Source: Gemmatimonadota bacterium (GTDB lineage: Bacteria > Gemmatimonadota > Gemmatimonadetes > Gemmatimonadales > Gemmatimonadaceae). Taken from it: a DNA stretch of 64,000 nt. Where the stretch lies: the NCBI GenBank assembly GCA_021413975.1, contig JAIOPJ010000016.1, positions 289,110-353,109 of the forward strand, read 5' to 3'. The notes under the pieces are model-generated. The model was not told the DNA's origin. It worked only from the letters and a program-made list of their open reading frames with translations, and made no database searches. Made by a program: the position numbers and the translations under genes. This document shows positions 1 through 9,423 of this stretch, piece after piece (position 1 is the first letter of the stretch; each line of letters opens with the position of its first letter).

Positions 1-932
1 TCGATGAACTCGCGGATGAGCTCCCGCGCCGGCTGTTCGGTGCGCTTGCCGAAGTCGATCAACTTGCCGTCGAGCCCGTAGCGCACCGCGCGCCACTTGT
101 TCTCGTCGATCAGGTCCGACGGATACACGCGGAAGGTGATGTTGTCGCGGCGCATCTTCCAGAGCTTGTGGACGAGCGCCTGGAGGATCGCCGCGATGCA
201 GACGGCCTCGTCGACGCGCGTGCAGACGTCGCAGATGCGGAACTCGAGGGTCGGGTACAGGTGGTGCGGGCGGACGTCCCACCAGATCTTGGAGCCGTCG
301 GGGATGCAGCCCGTCTCGACGAGCGTGTCGGAGTAGTTCTTGAAGTCCGCCCAGCTGGCGAGCGGGCGGGGCACGCCACTGCGCGGGAAGGCGCGGAAGA
401 TCACCGATCGGTACGACTTGAGCCCGGTGCGGCGCCCGATCCAGAACGGCGACGAGGTCGAGAGGCAGAGGATGTGCGGCAGGAAGTACCGCGCGACGTT
501 GCACACGTCGATCATCAGCTCGCGGTCCTCGATCCCGATGTGCACGTGGGTCCCGAAGATCAGGAGCTGCTCGGCGAGCTGCGCCATGGCCTCCTTCGTG
601 CCCACGTAGCGGTCGAGCGCCGTGATCGGCTGGTCCTTCCAGTGCGAGAACGGATGCGTGCCGGCGGCCGCGATCTTGAGGTCGCGCTTGGCCGCGAGCT
701 CCATGAGGCCACCGCGCAGCATGACGAGCTGCGCCCGCACCTCGGCCGGCGTCTGGCAGACGGTCGTGCCCACCTCGACGATCGACTGGTGCAGCTCGGG
801 CTTCACCTGGCGCAGGACCATGTGGTCCGACTCGAGGATCTCCGAGATGTACGCCTTCAGTTCACGCGTCCTGGGGTCGATGATCTGGTACTCCTCTTCG
901 ACACCGATCGTCAGCGTTGGGCGTTTCAGCAT
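1..932 (-). CDS. YbdK-type carboxylate-amine ligase (GCS2 family), C-terminus outside the window
   Basis: This is a glutamate-cysteine-ligase-like enzyme of the GCS2/YbdK family. Such proteins use ATP to join a carboxylate to an amine; YbdK itself shows only weak gamma-glutamylcysteine synthetase activity, and the true substrates are mostly unknown. The ATG at 932 begins a typical N-terminus with the metal-binding E-E-E cluster at residues 12-14 (GVEEEYQII). [13 protein letters not shown] motif lies near residue 130 and the family pattern continues to the window edge. About 310 residues are visible of the roughly 370-400 usual for the family. It lies 25 bp after the preceding ligase gene and is the last visible gene of a nine-gene minus-strand run that contains four further predicted amide-forming ligases. 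The family is clear; the substrate is not. Confidence 0.88.
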   Translation of the reverse strand, partial: MLKRPTLTIGVEEEYQIIDPRTRELKAYISEILESDHMVLRQVKPELHQSIVEVGTTVCQTPAEVRAQLVMLRGGLMELAAKRDLKIAAAGTHPFSHWKDQPITALDRYVGTKEAMAQLAEQLLIFGTHVHIGIEDRELMIDVCNVARYFLPHILCLSTSSPFWIGRRTGLKSYRSVIFRAFPRSGVPRPLASWADFKNYSDTLVETGCIPDGSKIWWDVRPHHLYPTLEFRICDVCTRVDEAVCIAAILQALVHKLWKMRRDNITFRVYPSDLIDENKWRAVRYGLDGKLIDFGKRTEQPARELIREFI

Positions 933-957
933 GGCGGCACGCGAGTAGGGGTGGGAC

Positions 958-2340
958 TCAGGGACGGCGATCGACGAGGAAGGTCGGCGTCTGGCTGCCG
1001 CCGCCCGCGGTGACGTTGAGCAACTCGGCCGTGGAGAGCCGCGAGAGCGCACCCTCCACCCAGCGGCCGTCGATCACGTACGGAGCGGTGTCCACCTGGC
1101 GCTCGATGAGCGCGAGCGCGCCGCCCTCGATCGACGGATACACCTCACGGGGGATCGAGACGCGCTGCTGGACGATGGTCGGCGTGCTCACCGCGGTCGC
1201 GAGTGCGGCGTTCCAGGTCGTCGCGTCGACCGTCCAGCCGAGGACGATCCCGTGGCCGCCGTACGCATCGCTCGGCTTGATCACGAGCCGGTCGCGGTTC
1301 CCGGCGCACCAGGGCAGCAGGTCCACCTCGGGTCCATCGGGCCCGCGCGTCCTGCGGGCCTCGACGACGCGCGTCCACGGGATGTGCGCGCGGATCGCCG
1401 CGTGCATCGCCGTGTCGAACCACGAGGCGTTGCGTTCATCGCTCAGCACGGCCAGCGAGGTCTTCTTGTGCAGGAGCTTGCCGCGGGGTCCGTTCACCAT
1501 GAGCACGGCACCGGCGCGCATCGCCTGCAGGACCGGCGTGTCGATGCCGGCGCGCGTGACGAGCTCCTCGAACAGCACGCGCTTGTAGACGACGTCCACC
1601 GGCGCACCGTGCAGGCGCAGCACGCCGCCGGCGAACTCGCATTCGCGCGGATCGCCGATCTCGCAGGGGATGCCGCGGGCGCGGAACTGCGCCTGGGCGA
1701 GCCGGAACTCGCTCTGCGTCGGCACCTCCGGCCAGTCGAGGATCGCCACGCGTGGCACCGAGCGCACCCCGCGGAAGCGCTCCCAGGCGTCGAGCAGCGG
1801 ACGGATGGTGCCGGCGCCGGCGGGCAGGGGGCGCAGCCACCAGTCGCGCGCCATCACACGCGTGATCGGCAACTGCTCGAATGCCGCGGCGATCGCATCG
1901 TTGTAGAAGGGCCCCGCGGGGGTCTCGCCGTTGTACTCGGTGACCGAGAACCCCTGACCATCCGGCGACGCGAAGGTGTCGAGCCGGCCGAGCGGTTCGT
2001 AGGGCGCGTCCGCGTGCTGTGCGGCCGAAGCGACGAAGAGCGACTCCTCCCACTCCTCGAGCAGGAACTGTGCGCGCGCGGCCGGATCGGCCACGGCGCG
2101 GGCCTTGGCGGCCCGGAACGCGGAGAGCAACGCCGACGCCTGCGTGCGATATCGGTCCCATTCGTCGGGGGCGAAGAGGCGTGGGCGCAGCACGGTGCAG
2201 AGGGGCCGCCCGCCGAACACGACGTCCTGCCGCTTGAGGTCGTCCGCCAACTGCGCCCACGACGCCTGAGCGAGTCCCGCGTCGGCCGTGAGGCGCTCGT
2301 GCCACGCCGCAGCCGCCTGCGCGGCGACGGTGGTGCTCAC
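958..2340 (-). CDS. Circularly permuted ATP-grasp / glutathionylspermidine-synthase-like ligase
   Basis: A 460-residue predicted amide ligase. An acidic EYNGETPAG motif near residue 155 resembles the E-x-N-x-x-TP element of circularly permuted ATP-grasp and glutathionylspermidine synthase proteins. Near residue 350, [13 protein letters not shown] looks like an ATP-binding K plus glycine-rich loop, followed by [14 protein letters not shown] chose the GTG at 2340 because it overlaps the upstream stop by 4 bp (GTGA), the usual coupling in this operon; reading further upstream enters the other gene in a shadow frame. The neighbours are a RimK-like ATP-grasp upstream and a YbdK-like ligase 25 bp downstream. 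ATP-grasp relationship is likely, exact subfamily and substrate are unknown. Confidence 0.72.
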   Translation of the reverse strand: MSTTVAAQAAAAWHERLTADAGLAQASWAQLADDLKRQDVVFGGRPLCTVLRPRLFAPDEWDRYRTQASALLSAFRAAKARAVADPAARAQFLLEEWEESLFVASAAQHADAPYEPLGRLDTFASPDGQGFSVTEYNGETPAGPFYNDAIAAAFEQLPITRVMARDWWLRPLPAGAGTIRPLLDAWERFRGVRSVPRVAILDWPEVPTQSEFRLAQAQFRARGIPCEIGDPRECEFAGGVLRLHGAPVDVVYKRVLFEELVTRAGIDTPVLQAMRAGAVLMVNGPRGKLLHKKTSLAVLSDERNASWFDTAMHAAIRAHIPWTRVVEARRTRGPDGPEVDLLPWCAGNRDRLVIKPSDAYGGHGIVLGWTVDATTWNAALATAVSTPTIVQQRVSIPREVYPSIEGGALALIERQVDTAPYVIDGRWVEGALSRLSTAELLNVTAGGGSQTPTFLVDRRP

Positions 2341-3287
2341 GCGCGACTCGCCTTGAACATCGCCGCCCAGCCGAGCGCCTCGGCCTGCTTGCGCGGGTCG
2401 TTCGCGAGCGCGATCGACAGGTCGGCCATGTGGCTCACCACCCACTGGAAGTACCCGGGGGTGAGCGAGTTGATGTCGAAGTCGGGCGCGGGATTCATGA
2501 AGTCGATCGCATAGGGCACGCCATCCTTGACCGCGAACTCGATCGAGTTCATGTCGTAGCCGAGCGCCTTCACGATGGTGCGGCAGTCCTTCGTGACGCG
2601 TTCCCGGAGCTTGGGCCCCATGTACTCGTTGTCGACGATGTAGGCCCGCGCGCGCGGGTCGTAGCGGATCGGGAGGACCTCGTCCTGGCCGAGGCAGATG
2701 CACCGCACGAAGTGATCGAAGTCGATGAACTCCTGCAGGATCATCGTGAGGAGGCCGCTCTCGTTGTAATGCTCGATGAGCTCCGCCTTGCTGCGGCAGA
2801 TGTAGACCTCCTTCCAGCCACCGCCATGCGCGTCCTTGAGCACGCAGGGGAGGCCGACGTACTCGAGGATGCCGTCCCAGTCGAGCGGGTATTGCAGGTT
2901 GCGCAACGATTCGCTCGGCACGATGCCGGGGACGTAGTCCTTGTTGGGCAGGAGCACCGTGCGCGGCGAGACCACGCCGAGCTTGGTGATGAGCGACGCG
3001 CCGAAGAACTTGTCGTCGGCGGTCCACATGAACGGATTGTTGATGACGGTGCGCCCCTGGAGCACCGCGTGCTTCAGGTACGACCGGTAGGTCGGCACCT
3101 CATGCGAGATGCGGTCGATGAGGACGTCGTACGGGACGGGGCCGTCGTGGTGCGTGCCACCGATGGTGGCGAACTCGGCCGTGACGCCCGCGTCGCGGCC
3201 GTTCACCTCGTCGATGAATGCCGGCGGGAAGGACCATTCGCGGCCCACCACGAGGCCGATCCGCTTCTGCTGCGTGCGCTTCGTCAT
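2337..3287 (-). CDS. ATP-grasp ligase (RimK-like)
   Basis: A 316-residue ATP-grasp protein, probably cytosolic. The N-terminal third is a pre-ATP-grasp domain (LVVGREWSFPPAF). The ATP-binding segment VLKDAHGGGWKEV is near residue 150, followed by QEFIDFDHFVRCI near 195 and a C-terminal metal-site motif DFMNPAPDFDI near 270. These resemble RimK- and D-Ala-D-Ala-ligase-type enzymes, which make an acyl phosphate and pass it to an amine. The ATG at 3287 lies 20 bp after an esterase gene and the stop overlaps the next ligase start by 4 bp, so translational coupling is likely. The fold is well supported; the amino-acid or peptide substrates cannot be read from the sequence. Confidence 0.82.
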   Translation of the reverse strand: MTKRTQQKRIGLVVGREWSFPPAFIDEVNGRDAGVTAEFATIGGTHHDGPVPYDVLIDRISHEVPTYRSYLKHAVLQGRTVINNPFMWTADDKFFGASLITKLGVVSPRTVLLPNKDYVPGIVPSESLRNLQYPLDWDGILEYVGLPCVLKDAHGGGWKEVYICRSKAELIEHYNESGLLTMILQEFIDFDHFVRCICLGQDEVLPIRYDPRARAYIVDNEYMGPKLRERVTKDCRTIVKALGYDMNSIEFAVKDGVPYAIDFMNPAPDFDINSLTPGYFQWVVSHMADLSIALANDPRKQAEALGWAAMFKASRA

Positions 3288-3307
3288 GTCTGCCTCGCTC
3301 CCGGGGC

Positions 3308-4039
3308 TCAGTCGTGTCCGTCGACGTACAGCGTGATCATGTCTTCCCACCAGGGCCAATCGTGCGCGAAGCCGTCCCAGCCGCGCAGGGCATTGCCGAT
3401 CCCCTTCTTCCAGAGCCGGCCGGAGAACTCCTGATTGTCGCCCCAGGCCGGATCGCCCTTGCCGCAGGCGATGATGATGTCCATCCGCTGCATCGCCTCG
3501 ATCCGGTGCGCTTCCCATTCGTTCTGCACGAAGTCGAAGGGGTTGCACTTGTACACGAGCTCATCCGAGGCGCCGTCGGTCATGCCGCGGATGTCATAGC
3601 GGCCGCTCATGCCGATCACGCGATTCACCATCTGCGGATTACGGAGCGCGAAGCACATCGCATGGTAGGCGCCGAAGCTCGCGCCGGCCGCGATCACGAA
3701 CGGATGCGAGTTCACGTGCGCGGTGAAGGGGAGCAACTCGTCGCGCAGGTAGGCGTCATAGCGCAGGTGACGCCAGGCCCGTTCGTGCACCGGGATGCTC
3801 TTGTCGTACCAGCTCTGGTCGTGGTTCTGGTCGAGCGTGAAGAGCGTGAGCCAGCCGCGCTCGATCTTCTCGCGCAGCACGTCGGGCATGTAGCGGTTGG
3901 GCCACTCGTTGTGATCGCCCATGGTCGTGGGGAACGCGAGCAGGCGCGCGCCTCCGTGCCCGAACCAGCGCACATGCATGCGACGGCCGGCGGCGGGGGA
4001 GTCCCAGCTGTGGTGATGTCCCTTGACCCGCGTGCTCAT
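3308..4039 (-). CDS. Alpha/beta-hydrolase esterase (COG4947-like)
   Basis: A 243-residue alpha/beta hydrolase without a signal peptide. The nucleophile elbow AAGASFGAYHA (Ser near residue 119) is preceded by an oxyanion-side strand and followed by RVIGMSGRYDIRGM, which recalls putative esterases and the esterase-D superfamily. The C-terminus carries DGFAHDWPWW, where the His is a good catalytic candidate. The ATG at 4039 overlaps the stop of the other esterase gene by 4 bp. The two esterases are not close copies, so they may act in sequence or on different esters. Their position among amide ligases suggests that they release, transfer or edit an ester intermediate, which is inference. Confidence 0.8.
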   Translation of the reverse strand: MSTRVKGHHHSWDSPAAGRRMHVRWFGHGGARLLAFPTTMGDHNEWPNRYMPDVLREKIERGWLTLFTLDQNHDQSWYDKSIPVHERAWRHLRYDAYLRDELLPFTAHVNSHPFVIAAGASFGAYHAMCFALRNPQMVNRVIGMSGRYDIRGMTDGASDELVYKCNPFDFVQNEWEAHRIEAMQRMDIIIACGKGDPAWGDNQEFSGRLWKKGIGNALRGWDGFAHDWPWWEDMITLYVDGHD

Positions 4040-4833
4040 GCCGGCTCCTCCAGGAGGAAGGGCAGGGCGCGCTTGAGCCGCCGTCCCCAGGCGGATTCGT
4101 GGTGCTGCCCGGTCCTCTGTTCCATGTAGTGCAATGTGCGCCCCGGTTCGTAGCCCTTGTCGCGCAGGAGGTCCCGCATGCGCCGCGCGTTGCGCAACGT
4201 GCCCGTTCCTTCCCTGCCGCCCACGTCCAGGAAGATCCGTCCCGGCACCGCGGACGCCGCCGCAACGTAGTCGAAGATCGCGCCGCCGGCGAACCAGAGG
4301 GCCGGGCTCTGCACGGACGCGCGGCCGAACACCTCGGGGAAGCGGAAGAACGCGTACAGCGAGATCAGGCCGCCGAGGCTCGCGCCGCCGATCACGGTGT
4401 GCTCGCGACCCCCCAGCGTGCGGTAGTCGGCGTCGATGCGCGGCTTCACCGTGCGGATCAGGAACTGCAGGTACCGTTCGCCGGCCCCGCCGCCGACCTT
4501 GGGGTCGATGAACGGGCTGTACTCGTCCACCCGGCGCTCGTTCGCGTTCGCGACGCCGACCAGGATCGCCTCGTATCCGAGCCGGGCGGCGGCATCGGCC
4601 GCCGTGTCGGCACCCCACGACCCCGCGAACGAGAGCCGCGGGTCGAAGAGGTTCTGGCCGTCGTGCAGATAGACCACCGGGAACTGCCCGCCCTCGTCGT
4701 ACGAAGGCGGCAGGAACACGAAGACATCGCGCCGGTTGCCCAGCTCGGGCGACCAGACCCCCGGGAGGCGCACATGCCGCCCGGGACGGGCGCGCCGTCG
4801 CGGGAAGCGTGCGAGGGAGAGGCCGGCTTCCAC
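4036..4833 (-). CDS. Putative esterase (enterochelin-esterase/esterase-D-like)
   Basis: A 265-residue putative esterase. The segments VFLPPSYDEGGQFPVVYLHDGQNLF and IGGASLGGLISLYAFFRFP (nucleophile Ser near residue 149) are typical of the PF00756 esterase family, which includes enterochelin esterase and antigen-85 acyltransferases. The C-terminal HHESAWGRRL supplies a likely catalytic His. No export signal is visible. The gene follows an ATP-grasp gene by 4 bp and overlaps the next hydrolase by 4 bp. Known relatives hydrolyse siderophore esters or transfer acyl groups to sugars. Either activity would fit a pathway that combines peptide ligases with glucan enzymes, but the sequence does not decide it. 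Confidence 0.85.
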   Translation of the reverse strand: MEAGLSLARFPRRRARPGRHVRLPGVWSPELGNRRDVFVFLPPSYDEGGQFPVVYLHDGQNLFDPRLSFAGSWGADTAADAAARLGYEAILVGVANANERRVDEYSPFIDPKVGGGAGERYLQFLIRTVKPRIDADYRTLGGREHTVIGGASLGGLISLYAFFRFPEVFGRASVQSPALWFAGGAIFDYVAAASAVPGRIFLDVGGREGTGTLRNARRMRDLLRDKGYEPGRTLHYMEQRTGQHHESAWGRRLKRALPFLLEEPA

Positions 4834-4837
4834 TCCT

Positions 4838-6055
4838 TCAGTCCGCGAACAGGCGGAGGTCGGTCCCGAAGTCGTCGGCGATCCGGCAGGCGGTGTCCCA
4901 GTCGGGGTGACGGATCACGACGTAGCCGTCGGAGATCAGGGTCTGCACCCAGTCGCGCCGCGGCGCGCCGACCGGGAGCAGGTCCACCAGGATCACGTGC
5001 TCGCCGTGACGCTCCATGAGTTGCGCGAGGCCCTCGATCCGCGAGATGCGCCCCTGGCCCTGGGCGCGCTTGAAGATGTTGATCGCGTTGTACGCACGCG
5101 GCCTGTTCGCGGTGAACGTGCCCTTCAGTTCCGCCTCGGCATACCCCGTGAAGACGTCGATGTCGGCGGTGAAGTTCATGAGGTCCACGGTGTTGGCACC
5201 GGGCGGGCGCGCGGCGATCTCGCTGAAGACCGCCTCGCCCGACGGCGTGAGGAACCACTCCATGTGCGTGAAGCCGGTCTTGAAGCCCATCACCTTGAGC
5301 ACCTCGCGCCCGAGCGTGATGCCCGGCTGGAGGTGCGGCTGGCTCAGATCGCGCACGGCCAACGTCTGCGGTGACACCCACTCGTTGCTGCGCGAGATCA
5401 GCGGCTTCGGGCGATAGTAGCCCATGTTCTCGTAGAGCACCCGGCCGTCGGCGCAGATGGTGTCGTAGTGGTACTCCTCGCCGATGATGAACTCCTCGAC
5501 GTTCACCTCGGCCACATGCCCCAAGCGCGCGATCGCCTGCTCGAGCTCCTGCGGCGTGTCCACGCGGAAGGTGTCCATCGACCCGGCGCCGTCGATCGGC
5601 TTGATGATCGCGGGGTAGCCCACCTTCTCCACGGCCGCCCGCACCTCGGCGGACGTGGCGGCGCGCGCGTGACGCGCCGTGCGCAGTCCCGCCGCCTGGA
5701 TGACCTGCTTCATGATGTCCTTGTCGCGGAAGCGGTGCGCCATCTCCAGGTCGATCCCCGGGACGCCGAGCGCTTCGCGGATGCGCGCGGCGAGCACCAC
5801 CGCAGGCTCCCAGAGGGCGACGACGCGATCGACCGTGCGGGCGCCCATGAACTTCGTGAGCGCGCCGACCACACCCATCTCGTCGCGCAGCGATGCGACC
5901 TGCAGGTACTCGGAGAGATGCTGCCGCGCGAGCTCGGGGAGCGCCGAGACCGGTTGGTCCCCCACGCCGATCACGTGCGCGCCATGCTCGGCGAGTCCGC
6001 GCACGAAGTGCGGCATCTCCGAGGGATAACCGGGGGCGATGAAGACGACGTTCAT
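4838..6055 (-). CDS. ATP-grasp carboxylate-amine ligase, paralogue B
   Basis: A 405-residue ATP-grasp protein with carbamoyl-phosphate-synthase/PurK-type architecture, as in dipeptide-forming amino-acid ligases. The N-terminal Rossmann-like domain starts NVVFIAPGYP. The ATP-binding loop IIKPIDGAGSMDTF is near residue 150, VEEFIIGEEYHYDT near 190, and the metal/carboxylate motif EIAARPPGAN near 280. It is a diverged tandem copy of the next upstream gene (start 7298), which shares the same motifs in the same order. The ATG at 6055 follows that gene by 19 bp, and the downstream esterase begins 4 bp after this stop. Family assignment is strong; the substrate is unknown. Confidence 0.87.
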   Translation of the reverse strand: MNVVFIAPGYPSEMPHFVRGLAEHGAHVIGVGDQPVSALPELARQHLSEYLQVASLRDEMGVVGALTKFMGARTVDRVVALWEPAVVLAARIREALGVPGIDLEMAHRFRDKDIMKQVIQAAGLRTARHARAATSAEVRAAVEKVGYPAIIKPIDGAGSMDTFRVDTPQELEQAIARLGHVAEVNVEEFIIGEEYHYDTICADGRVLYENMGYYRPKPLISRSNEWVSPQTLAVRDLSQPHLQPGITLGREVLKVMGFKTGFTHMEWFLTPSGEAVFSEIAARPPGANTVDLMNFTADIDVFTGYAEAELKGTFTANRPRAYNAINIFKRAQGQGRISRIEGLAQLMERHGEHVILVDLLPVGAPRRDWVQTLISDGYVVIRHPDWDTACRIADDFGTDLRLFAD

Positions 6056-6074
6056 GGTCAGGTCCGTTGAGGGG

Positions 6075-7298
6075 TCAGCCGAGTTCCACGTGGATGAGCG
6101 ACACGATCCGTTCGAGGGCGTCGCTCACGACCGCCGTCTCGGGATGCCGCACGATGATGAAGCCTTCGCCTTCGTAACTCCCGGTCCGCCCCATGCCGAT
6201 GGTGGGGAGGCGATGGTCGCACACCATCGCGCCGAACTCGCGCGCGACCGTCTCGATCCCGTGCACGGCGCGCACCGTGCCCGTGCCCTGGCCCCGGAGG
6301 AAGGCGGCCCCCACGGCGTACTTCCGCACCGGCGGCCGGAACTCGCCGAAGATGACCGTGCGCGCCCATTCCTGCAGGAAATCGAAGTCGTTCGCCCGCG
6401 AGACGAGGGTCGTGATCTGGGCGCCCGGCGGGCGCGCCCCCACCTCCCCGATGGCCACGCTGCCGTCCTTGCGCCGGAACCACTCCATGTGCGTGAGGCC
6501 GGTCTGCATCCCGAGCGCGGACAACCCGCCGGCCGCCGCCCGCTTGATGTCGTCGAAGCGCGGGTCGTCGACCTCGCGCGGCAGCAGCACGCACCACTGG
6601 ATCCACTGGTTGCGCACCACGTCGAGCGGTGTGGGACGGTAATGCGTGAGCGAATGCCAGACCGCCTCGCCCTCGATCGAGATCGTCTCGAGCGAATGCT
6701 CGCTGCCGACGATGAACTCCTCGAGCAGCGTGGGATGTTCCTCACCCGGCGGCGCGGCGCCCAGCGCGACGAGCAACTGCGCCTCGTTCTCGACGCGGAA
6801 GGTGCTCACCGATCCCGCGCCGTCGGGTGGCTTCACCACGAGCGGGTAGCCGATCCGCGCCGCGGCGGCGCGCCCCTCGTCGACCGAGCGCACCAATGCA
6901 TGCCGTGCGCAGGGGATCCCGGCCGAGCGGAGGATGTCCTTCATCCTCGCCTTGTCGCGGAACGCGCGCGTGGTCTCGGCGCTCATGCCGGGGACCCCGA
7001 GCATCTCGCGCGCCTCGGCGATCGGCACCTGCGCCTGCTCGAGCGAGCCCCACAACCGGTGGATCGGTTCGCCGACCATCGCCGAGAGCCCGCGCGCGGC
7101 CCGCTCGAGTTGCCCCGGGTCGAGCACTTCGTCCACGCGCCAGTGCGCCGTCAGGAGTCCCCTCAGGTAGTCGGGGGCCTCCTCCTGCCGCTGCTGGCCG
7201 ATCACGCCGAGTCGCACGCCGGGCAGCGTGGCGATCGCCGCCATGGTGCGGCTCGCGGGATCGGAGAAGAAGGGCGCGACGAAGATCACGAACGGCAT
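6075..7298 (-). CDS. ATP-grasp carboxylate-amine ligase, paralogue A
   Basis: A 407-residue ATP-grasp protein. Domains in order are an N-terminal pre-ATP-grasp domain (FVIFVAPFFSDPASR), an ATP-binding loop VVKPPDGAGSVSTF near residue 155, LEEFIVGSEHSLETI near 195 and EVGARPPGAQITTL near 285. The same landmarks occur at matching spacing in the adjacent gene at 4838-6055, so the two arose by duplication. Differences around the C-terminal metal site and in the N-terminal domain suggest different substrates, for example successive residues of a short peptide. It sits 22 bp after the GH57 gene in the same operon. Enzyme class is well supported, chemistry in detail is not. Confidence 0.87.
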   Translation of the reverse strand: MPFVIFVAPFFSDPASRTMAAIATLPGVRLGVIGQQRQEEAPDYLRGLLTAHWRVDEVLDPGQLERAARGLSAMVGEPIHRLWGSLEQAQVPIAEAREMLGVPGMSAETTRAFRDKARMKDILRSAGIPCARHALVRSVDEGRAAAARIGYPLVVKPPDGAGSVSTFRVENEAQLLVALGAAPPGEEHPTLLEEFIVGSEHSLETISIEGEAVWHSLTHYRPTPLDVVRNQWIQWCVLLPREVDDPRFDDIKRAAAGGLSALGMQTGLTHMEWFRRKDGSVAIGEVGARPPGAQITTLVSRANDFDFLQEWARTVIFGEFRPPVRKYAVGAAFLRGQGTGTVRAVHGIETVAREFGAMVCDHRLPTIGMGRTGSYEGEGFIIVRHPETAVVSDALERIVSLIHVELG

Positions 7299-7320
7299 GG
7301 CGCCTCCGCTGGTGTCGTGG

Positions 7321-9423
7321 TCATGACCAGGTCACCCACTCGGCCAGGAACTCCTCGGCGAAGCCGAGCCGGATGGCGAGGCCGGTGAACGGTCCGCGCG
7401 CCTCGGGCGCGAGGGCGCGCACGCGCCGCGCGAAGTGCGACTGCACCTCGTACGGCAGGTGATGGCCGCTCAGCTCGAGGAGGTCGACGAGATCCGACGC
7501 ACGCGCGACGTGGGCCGCCGCGTCGCGTTCGCCGATGCTGCGCACCTCCGCGTCGAGCTCCGCGACCGCCGAGTCGACGAGACCGGGCGCCCCGAGCGCC
7601 ATCGCCGCGAGGCGGGTCTCGCCGAAGAGCCGCTGCGCGAGTTCGCGCTGCCGGGCCGCGCGCACGCCGTGCAGCACCGCCTCGCGCTCCCGCTCCGGGA
7701 AGTCCTGCAGCAGCACGGGCACCGTCCCTGCGAGGCGGCCGGCGTCCGCGGACTCGTCGAGGTCGGGACGCGGATGCACGAAGGCCTGCGCATCGGCGAC
7801 GCCCCGGCGCTGCACCGAGACGTCGAAGACGTGCTTGCGTCCGGTGCGCCGGTGCACGAGGAGCACGCGGGCCGCGTTCACGTCGACGTCGAACGCGCGG
7901 GTGTCCGGCTCCTTCCATCCGGGCACGAAGGCCTGCGCCGCCGCGAGTCCGCCGGCGACGCGCACGAGCGGCGAGACCGACGGCCAGATCTGCTGGGCCC
8001 AGATGTCCTCGCCGGTGCCGAGCGCGGGATCGTTGCTGAGCGCCTCCCGCAACGCGCGGCGGAGCGCGCGTTCCATGGCGTCGTCCCCGGCGAGTTCGAT
8101 CGCGCGCGCCGCATAGCGCAGCGCCTGCGTCGTCATGCTGCGGCCGATGTCGTCATAGAACCAGGCGCTCGACGTGAACATGCGCAGCGCGTCGCGCATC
8201 ATCTCGAGCAGCTCGCGCGCGCGGATCACCTGCACCGACGACAGGCCGGGAGCGAGCAGCGTCGCGACGAGCGCGTCACGCTCGGCCGCGGGCGCCGCGA
8301 CCACGGCGCCGTACGCATCGCGCGCCGCCCATGGATCCAGGAACAGCGGCGTCGCCTCGGCGAGGTAGCGCTCGTGCAGGGCGTCGCGCAGGGATTCCAG
8401 GCCGCGCCGGAGGGGCTCGCGCCAGGATTGATCGGGGGCCTTGGCCGCGTCCTCGCGACACCCGCAGTCGGTGCGCCAGCGGCCCACGCCATGCGGACAG
8501 CTCCACGAACTCGGTCCCACCAGCGCGATCGTCTCCGCGGGCGGATGCGCCGCCAGCACCTCGGCGAACGAGGAGAGCGCCACGTCGGGCGTCGCCTTGA
8601 GCTCCTGCACGACCCAGGCCAACGCCATCTCGCTGAAGCGGTGGTGATGCCCGAACGTCTCCCCGACGGTCGCCACCGTGATCACCTGCGGGGTCGTCTG
8701 CGCCTGCTGTCCCTCGAGCAGGTCGGCCTTCCAGACCCGCGCGTTGGCGAGCAACGGGCCGAAGGAGACGTTGTGCGAGCGCGTGCCGTCGTAGACGAAG
8801 ATCGCGATCCCACGGCCGCCGGTCGTGACGTAGCGACCGGGCAGGCCATTCGCCGGCACGGTCCGCACCTGGTTCGGCGCGAGCACGGTGAACCGGATCC
8901 CTTCCTGCGCGAGCACGTCCAGCGTCTCGTCATCGACGGCCGTCTCCGGCAGCCACATCCCCTCGGGCGCGCGGCCGAAGCGCCGGCGGAAGTCGGCGAT
9001 GCCCCAGCGGACCTCGGTCACCTTGTCGCGGCGCGTCGCCAGCGGCAGGATCACGTGATGATACGGATGCGCGATCGCCGTGCCATGTCCCGTGCGCTGC
9101 ACGGCCTGCCGGTCGCCGTCGAGCATGGCGCGGTAGGTCGTGGGCGCGTGGTGCTCCAGCCAGTCCAGGAGCGTCGGCGCGACGTTGAACGACATGTGCG
9201 CCGTGAGGTTCACGATGCGCGCGATCTTCCCCTCGGGGTTCAGCACGCGCGCCGACACGACCGGGCGGTAGCACTCGCGCTCGATCCGCTCGTGGAAGTC
9301 ATGCCACGGGGCGGCGCGCGGCGCGCGCGGGATCTCCTCGAGCCATGGGTCCTCGCGCGGAGGCTGGCAGAAATGGCCGTGGATGACGATGCGCCGGAGC
9401 GCCGGCGACGCGGAGTCGGTCAC
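7321..9423 (-). CDS. GH57-family glycoside hydrolase with DUF3536 region
   Basis: A 700-residue cytosolic protein of the COG1449 type (alpha-amylase/alpha-mannosidase, GH57). Region 1 HGHFCQPPREDPW is near residue 15 and the nucleophile motif PEGMWLPETA near 158. The fourth conserved region reads ATVGETFGHHHRF near 253. GH57 enzymes normally have Asp-Gly-Glu there and the Asp is the acid/base; here it is Val253 (codon GTC at 8665-8667). The DUF3536-like C-terminal half is long and helical. The GTG at 9423 overlaps the upstream glycosyltransferase stop by 4 bp (GTGA). Pairing with a GT5 suggests alpha-glucan building or branching, but the missing Asp raises doubt about ordinary catalysis. Confidence 0.85.
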   Translation of the reverse strand: MTDSASPALRRIVIHGHFCQPPREDPWLEEIPRAPRAAPWHDFHERIERECYRPVVSARVLNPEGKIARIVNLTAHMSFNVAPTLLDWLEHHAPTTYRAMLDGDRQAVQRTGHGTAIAHPYHHVILPLATRRDKVTEVRWGIADFRRRFGRAPEGMWLPETAVDDETLDVLAQEGIRFTVLAPNQVRTVPANGLPGRYVTTGGRGIAIFVYDGTRSHNVSFGPLLANARVWKADLLEGQQAQTTPQVITVATVGETFGHHHRFSEMALAWVVQELKATPDVALSSFAEVLAAHPPAETIALVGPSSWSCPHGVGRWRTDCGCREDAAKAPDQSWREPLRRGLESLRDALHERYLAEATPLFLDPWAARDAYGAVVAAPAAERDALVATLLAPGLSSVQVIRARELLEMMRDALRMFTSSAWFYDDIGRSMTTQALRYAARAIELAGDDAMERALRRALREALSNDPALGTGEDIWAQQIWPSVSPLVRVAGGLAAAQAFVPGWKEPDTRAFDVDVNAARVLLVHRRTGRKHVFDVSVQRRGVADAQAFVHPRPDLDESADAGRLAGTVPVLLQDFPEREREAVLHGVRAARQRELAQRLFGETRLAAMALGAPGLVDSAVAELDAEVRSIGERDAAAHVARASDLVDLLELSGHHLPYEVQSHFARRVRALAPEARGPFTGLAIRLGFAEEFLAEWVTWS

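Noticed and set aside
1252..2514. Long plus-strand frame opposite the two ATP-grasp-like genes
   Set aside because: Arg-rich, low-complexity translation with no family motif; the minus-strand genes have clear motifs, overlaps and starts.
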